Position numbers and translations under genes: made by a program. Shown here piece after piece: positions 57,650 to 64,000 of a stretch of DNA of 64,000 nucleotides (within the stretch, counting starts at the first letter, position 1; every line of letters starts with the position of its first letter). Below the pieces are notes generated by a model. The model did no database searches and was not told the DNA's origin. It saw only the letters and a program-made list of their open reading frames with translations. This DNA is from Synaphobranchus kaupii. Its lineage: Eukaryota; Chordata; Actinopteri; Anguilliformes; Synaphobranchidae. The stretch covers positions 7,293,860 to 7,357,859 of the forward strand of contig CM056389.1 in assembly GCA_029718625.1 (NCBI GenBank), written 5' to 3'.

Positions 57650-60074
57650 AGAGGGGGAGAGGTAGAGGAGGGGGAGAGGTAGAGGAGAGGGAGAGGGTGT
57701 TTGTGGTTGGAGTGAGAGGCAGATCTGTCTTCCAGTGTTTATTTAATTCATCAGCAGGCAAGGTGAACAAACTCCCCAATTACCCCCCCTCCCCAAAAAC
57801 ACATGCACACGCTCCCCCCTGCTGGGACCAGCTGCGCTGTGACACACACAATAACCGCCCCCCCTCGTACAGAGACCTGTCAGAGGCCTGGTGGAGCGAG
57901 ACAGCGGGGGGGGGGGGGCGGTGATTTAAGCCCCCACACCTGGGTCCCCTGCTGGGACGGGGGGTTCGGGGGGGGGGGGTTCGGGGGGGCCGTGGGGAGA
58001 CCCCCCTTAGCTGTCCTTCACTCACGCCTGTTCCTGCGCGGGCTTGTTGGTGCCGTCATGTTTGAAAATAAACCTCTCTTCTGTCACACTTTACGCCTGA
58101 CCTGCATTTCACTGTTACGCCAGCATCTCCTCTCTGGTCTCCGTAGCAACAAAAGCAGGAGAATCTGCGTGCCACCTGCATCGTGTCTTTCTTTATTCCG
58201 TTCAGATTTTGGTTGTGTGTGATGCATTGCTGTGCACTTGTATTACCTGTCCAGGTAGATGAGGTGCGTGTTAGCACCAGGAACAGGTGTAGGAGGTTTG
58301 CGTGCTACCTGGTAGCCGCAGCGAGGAGGGGGAAGGGCTTCACCCCGCCTAATTGGCTCTTGTGAAATGCAGTTTGGACCAATCAGGAGATCATAGTTCC
58401 ATGGTACCTGCACAAATGCGGCTCTGTATTCGTCCCTAACTACAATGCGGTAGATGCACACCTGCGCTAACGAGCAGCCTCACCTGTGCGCACACTGCGG
58501 TCCTGAGCAGGTGTCCTTGGTTACAGCCAGCCACCTCTGATTGGGTGTCTGGCCTGAGGACCGCCACAGACGCAGATTTTAATCGAACCCAATGCTATTA
58601 TTCTGGCTGTTTTATCTCTTCTGTTCGCCTGTTACCTCCTGCCCCAGCATGCACTTCACTTACAGGACGTAAATAGTCACGGTTTCCTTTCCGTGTGCTG
58701 AACAGACCTGGGGCAAATATTTAAAACGGCTTCAAACACCAGTAATTTCTTAGGTTACAGACCAATGTCGCCGGTATTCAGCATTAAACTGGTCGTTTGT
58801 GTGATTATGGTGCATTATGGTCGGTGACACGTTTGTTGAGAACTCTGAGAGATCTGTGAATGGTGTGTGTCGGGGTTTCCCGATGACTAAAGCAGGGGCC
58901 GATGACCAGAGCGGATCTGTTCCGGGATTTTGTTCCAACTTCATCTCCATTTTTTTTTAATCGGCCCAATCATGTTCTGACATTTTTGATAAAGTCACAA
59001 AAGCTGCAGCCCCAGATGTGTGAGAATGTTTTTCTGTAATTTGCATATAGCAGCGGCACCAGCGTTGCTATGTGCACAAGTTGACAAATTGAAGCCAGAA
59101 TGATTAGTTGGAGCAAAAAACAGCTCACACACACACTTTCTTTCTCTCACACACACACACATGGGCACGCATGCACACGCATATGCGCTCTCTCGCTCAC
59201 ATACACACACACGCACGGGCACTCTCTCTTTCTCTCATATACATGGACATGCACACACGCGCACGCGCATACACACACACACACGGCTCTCCAGCAGTGT
59301 AGTTATGCGGCCCTGTTTTTTTGGGTGTGTATTTGAGCCAGCCCTGATCCCGGGTATCGCAGCGATCGATGTGAAGCGCTGCTGCTGCTTCCTCTTCCTG
59401 TCTCCACCTGGCCCTCCTGCGCCCACAACACGTCACCTTTACTCCGCTTCAATGAGCCCGTTTACACGCCCGCCTGACGCAGGTGCAGTCCACAGAAGGT
59501 GGTGGTTGTCGAGGGCGACAGCTTCGTGGTGGTGGGTGGGTGGGGGGGGGGCGGTGGTGTTGCGTGTTATGCTTGCTGACAGTCCCCCAGTGCAGCCCCT
59601 CCCCCCCCCCTGTCTCCAGAGCCAGACGTGAATCAGTTGCGCCCCCACCGTGACAAATTGGGAGACATCTGTGGATATTAGACATGTTTAATATTTGATG
59701 TCACACTGTGAAGAGCCCCCTCCCTTCCTCCCTCCCTCGCCCTCCATACTCACTGTTCCCAGAATGCACCACTGTCCCACCTCCGCCTCACTCCTGCCCA
59801 CCTGGGGTTCCGTCCCGCTGCGCTGCGAGGAAGGAGAGGTTAGAAAAAGCGTTCTGATGTATGGCCTTCAGCGGTTTAGCCAATCGCATCGTCCAAAAAG
59901 CATCAACAGAAAGACCGGGACTGAGGCTTGTCTAAGTCTTCTTTGTTGTGGGGAATCTTGTGACTGCGAATGTAAAGACTAAAGTGTGTGTTTTGTCTGG
60001 AGAGGCGAACGGCTGGGTTTGATTCAGTGATTTTCGAGGTTCTGTTTTACATTCCCCTCGCTTCCTGTTTGCAG

Positions 60075-60144
60075 GTGGTACAGTTGCATGCTGGGAAAGA
60101 AGTGCAGCCTGGCGCCGTTGAAGGAGGAGCTGAGAAAACAAGGG
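60075..60144 (+). CDS. mettl16: METTL16 coding exon 6 (copy B)
   Basis: 70 nt, same product as 45653-45722. The acceptor has one T fewer (CCTGTTTGCAG). It is in phase with exon 7 at 62180. Confidence 0.95.
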
Positions 60145-60936
60145 GTAGGCGCAGCTTTGTAGAATCTGCAGCTGAACACTTCACACCTGCGTAACTGCAA
60201 CTGTAGCTGCAGTGAGCAGTTAAGGATATTTGAATGAAAGTTTGGGAAGCAGTCTGTCTGTCTTCAGTAACTTGGTTGTTGGTCCAACAGTTATGACACC
60301 TGCGCACGTAGCGCAAGCAGGGGGTATTGTTTTCGCTCCTGTCTGTGCGTGTGTCTGTCTGTGTTTGTGTCCCTGTCATCCATAACTCTAACAATTCTAC
60401 TCCGATTGTGATGAAATGTTGACAGTTGGGCAATGACCTGAATGCCCGACTTCACAGTGCAAGATGAACGTTTTCGCCCCATGCCTATTACGTTCAGGTT
60501 CGAGATTAGCACACGTGTGGGTGTAGCATCTCTCTGAGTGCCATTCTAGTGTAACAGTTACTTAACTTGTAACTAGAAGTTATTTAGTTATAAGTAATTT
60601 GTAGGTGAGCTGAAACGGTTGAATGTGATTGGCTGAGACTGAGAGGTACGTTGCGTGTAATTGGTTGATGGGAGTGTCTCTCCCTTTTGCTACGGGGGGC
60701 TCACCGGCCCCGTTTGGCCCCGTTTGAACCGCTGCCAGGATCAGGACGAGCGTGCCAGATGGCCATGTGGGCGAGTCTCTGATAATTAACCCCTCGTCTG
60801 TCAGTGGCCCTCCCCAAAGCCAGACCCCAGTATCCCAGAATCCCCTGCTCCTCTGTCCAGTCTCTGCTTGTCAGCTTGACTGAAGCTCTGGCCAACTTCC
60901 AGAGAAGAGACCGCTCCCTCCTTTTTTAAATTAAAA

Positions 60937-61261
60937 TGCTAACGCCTCCCTGTCTCTCACCTGCTCTCTCTCTCTCCCTCTCTCTCACCTGCTCTCTCTC
61001 TCTCTCTCTCTCTCTCTCACCTGCTCTCTCTCTCCCTGTCTCTCACCTGCTCTCTCTCTCTCCCTCTCTCACCTGCTCTCGCTCTCTCTCTCTCACCTGC
61101 TCTCTCTCTCTCTCTCTCTCTCTTTTTTCCTTTTTAAAAATGTGAACATCACAACTTTTTACACCATGTATACCATGTTTTTTACCATGTTTTTTACCAT
61201 GTTAAAAAGATTACTGAAAAGACATTGATCATGATGTAAACCATTAAAGTATTTTTAAAAA

Positions 61262-61303
<42 letters not shown>

Positions 61304-61310
61304 CCCTGCT
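60937..61310. repeat. CT microsatellites in intron 6
   Basis: CTCACCTGCTCTCTCTC units to 61127, then an AT-rich stretch with TTTTTACCATG repeats (61160-61205), then a second (CT)n at 61263-61301. Confidence 0.9.
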
Positions 61311-61397
61311 CTTTATTTAGGTTTTAAAAGCAGCCTCCCCCTCTTTCCCAGAAATTATGTTAGTGTGATATGTGATGATTTATGCAGATGCTTTTTC

Positions 61398-62165
<768 letters not shown>

Positions 62166-62179
62166 GCCTCTTTCTGCAG

Positions 62180-62269
62180 GTCCCCAAGGTGACCCACACT
62201 GAGTTCTGCCAGGGCCGCACTATGCGATGGGCGCTGGCCTGGAGCTTCTATGATGATGTTGCCGTGCCG
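62180..62269 (+). CDS. mettl16: METTL16 coding exon 7
   Basis: 90 nt. VPKVTHTEFCQGRTMRWALA, then WSFYDDVAVP, residues 265-294. The acceptor is CCTCTTTCTGCAG and the donor GTGAGT. It follows copy B and occurs once. The remaining exons lie past the right edge of the window. Confidence 0.96.
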
Positions 62270-62275
62270 GTGAGT

Positions 62276-63180
62276 GTGGGGGGCGGAGACAGAACTTGGG
62301 GGTGGGGCAAGGGGCTGAGTGAGGCAAATCAGTTGCTGTCTTTGAGGGGATGGAGTCAGGCAAAGAGTTTGCTGTGTGAGTGGGCGGAGTCAGGTAGAGT
62401 GGTTGCCGGGTGGAGTCAGGCAGAGTGGTTGCTGTGTGAGGGCGGAGTCAGGCAGCGGTTGCCGGGTTGGGGGTGGAGTCAGGCAGAGTGGTAGCTGTGT
62501 GAGTGGGCGGAGTCGGGCAGAGTGGTTGCCGGGTTGGGGGTGGAGTCAGGCAAGTGGTTGCTGTGTGAGGGTGAGTCAGGCCGGGTTGGGGGTGGAGTCA
62601 GGCAGAGTGGTAGCTGTGTGATTAGGCGGAGTTGGGCAGGGTGATTGCCGGGTTGGGGGTGGAGTCAAGCAGAGTGGTTGCTGTGTGAGGGTGGAGTCAG
62701 GCAGCGGTTGCTGGGTTGGGGGTGGAGTCAGGCAGAGTGGTAGCTGTGTGAGTGGGCGGAGTCGGGCAGAGTGGTTACTGGGTTGGGGGTGGAGTCAGGC
62801 AGCGGTTGCCGGGCTGGGGGTGGAGTCAGGCAGCGGTTGCCGGGCTGGGGGTGGAGTCAGGCAGCGGTTGCCGGGTTGGGGGTGGAGTCAGGCAGAGTGG
62901 TTGCTGTGTGAGGGGGGAGTCAGGCAGCGGTTGCCGGGTTGGGGGTGGGGTCAGGCAGCGGTTGCCGGGTTGGGGGTGGAGTCGGGCAGAGAGCGGTTGC
63001 CGGGTTGGGGGTGGAGTCAGGCAGCGGTTGCCGGGTTGGGGGTGGAGTCGGGCAGAGAGAGCGGTTGCCGGGTTGGGGGTGGAGTCAGGCAGCGGTTGCC
63101 GGGTTGGGGGTGGAGTCAGGCAGCGGTTGCCAGGTTGGGGGTGGAGTCGGGCAGAGAGAGCGGTTGCCGTGTGAGAGAGC
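62276..63180. repeat. 31-bp G-rich minisatellite in intron 7
   Basis: Units of GGAGTCAGGCAGCGGTTGCC, then GGGTTGGGGGT, with GAGTGGTTGCTGTGTGAGGGT variants. The array starts within a few bases of the exon 7 donor. Open frames (up to 166 codons) through it are fortuitous. Confidence 0.93.
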
Positions 63181-63545
63181 GTTGAGAGGCGACTCGGCTG
63201 TCCTCGCTGAATTATGCATTCTGGCCTCTTCCATTAAAGCCACTTAACCGCTTCCAAAGGAGCTGCCACTGTTTCCTAATTTACTGTATCCTGGCAACAG
63301 TTACCGAGGCTGCGTGTGCATGCGCGCCACAGCCATACTCTGCCTGAGAGAGAGAGAGAAAATGGGGGGAAGGAGAGAAGGGAGAGAGAGGAGTTTGGCA
63401 CAGGTGAGGGCCAAGATGGCAGAGTGGTGTTCCTGTGAGAGAAAGAGAGAGAGAGAGAGAGGGGGGGGAGAAAGAGAGTTTCTGACTTTGAAAAGCCCTT
63501 GCATTGCATTAAAACCCAGGGCACGGTGGGGGAAAAACTAATTAT
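63181..63545. other. METTL16 intron 7, unique part
   Basis: No exon recognised. GA-rich tracts at 63341-63395 and 63435-63478. Confidence 0.4.
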
Positions 63546-64000
63546 GTTCAAATAACACAGAGCCAACCGACCAAACCCCACCAACACCCAACTATTACAT
63601 ACAACACTGAGCCCAACCACACCAACACACAACTATTACATACAACACTGAGCCCAACCACACCAACACACAACTATTACATACAACACTGAGCCCAACC
63701 ACACCAACACACAACTATTACATACAACACTGAGCCCAACCCACAACTATTACATACAACACTGAGCCCAACCACACCAACACACAACTATTACATACAA
63801 CACTGAGCCCAACCACACCAACACACAACTATTACATACAACACTGAGCCCAACCCACAACTATTACATACAACACTGAGCCCAACCCCACCAACACACA
63901 ACTATTACATACAACACTGAGCCCAACCACACCAACACACAACTATTACATACAACACTGAGCCCAACCCCAGCAACACACAACTATTACATACAACACT
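63546..64000. repeat. 41-bp minisatellite running off the right edge
   Basis: About 11 units of CAACACACAACTATTACATA, then CAACACTGAGCCCAACCACAC, with a shorter variant lacking ACACCAACAC. Its right end is not seen. Confidence 0.93.

Noticed and set aside
53813..60144. A second METTL16 paralog
   Set aside because: Copy B has no exon 1 of its own, shares even intronic repeats with copy A, and starts at a gap. Best explained as the other haplotype.

Overview
The window reads as nuclear DNA of a teleost fish. It has two split protein genes with canonical splice sites, many fish-type transposons (Tc1, hAT, LINE L2-like, a tRNA-derived SINE, MITEs) and an extreme density of CA/GT, CT and minisatellite arrays. 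Most long open frames are translations of tandem repeats, not genes. Two runs of exactly 500 N (19291-19790 and 47121-47620) are scaffold gaps.

Layout. (1) 1-13.74 kb: a profilin gene (best match profilin-1) on the minus strand. Exon 1 is at 13607-13738 and exon 2 at 1791-1974; the last exon lies off the left edge. The 11.6 kb intron 1 holds a decayed BED-finger hAT transposon, LINE tails, a SINE, MITEs and two minisatellites. (2) 13.74-24.3 kb: intergenic DNA with 45-bp, 49/50-bp and ~30-bp minisatellites, a gap, a 2.1 kb foldback element with a 4-bp target duplication, and an abutting MITE. (3) 24.3-64 kb: METTL16, the U6 snRNA / MAT2A m6A methyltransferase, on the plus strand. Coding exons 1-7 (about residues 1-294, essentially the whole methyltransferase domain) can be traced with consistent phases; the C-terminal half lies past the right edge. 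Intron 1 carries a Tc1 transposon whose transposase looks intact.

The most important structural observation is that METTL16 coding exons 2-6 occur twice. Copy A is about 27768-46710 and copy B about 47621-61130, near-identical and separated by the second gap. Splicing exon 6 of copy A to exon 2 of copy B would hit a stop codon within four codons. The copies differ by two LINE insertions, an 18-versus-2 unit VNTR and a G-rich expansion. I read this as two haplotypes placed in series by the assembly (false duplication) rather than a real tandem duplication, though a real one cannot be excluded from sequence alone.

Profilin and METTL16 are arranged divergently about 10.6 kb apart. Human PFN1 and METTL16 both map to 17p13, so the pairing looks like old synteny. 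I found no convincing undescribed biological system. The best novelty candidates are the foldback element, a minisatellite that seems to have grown from a transposon terminal repeat, a recurrent GGTCGCACCACCTGACAT-like motif at the left end, and the allelic transposon and VNTR differences.
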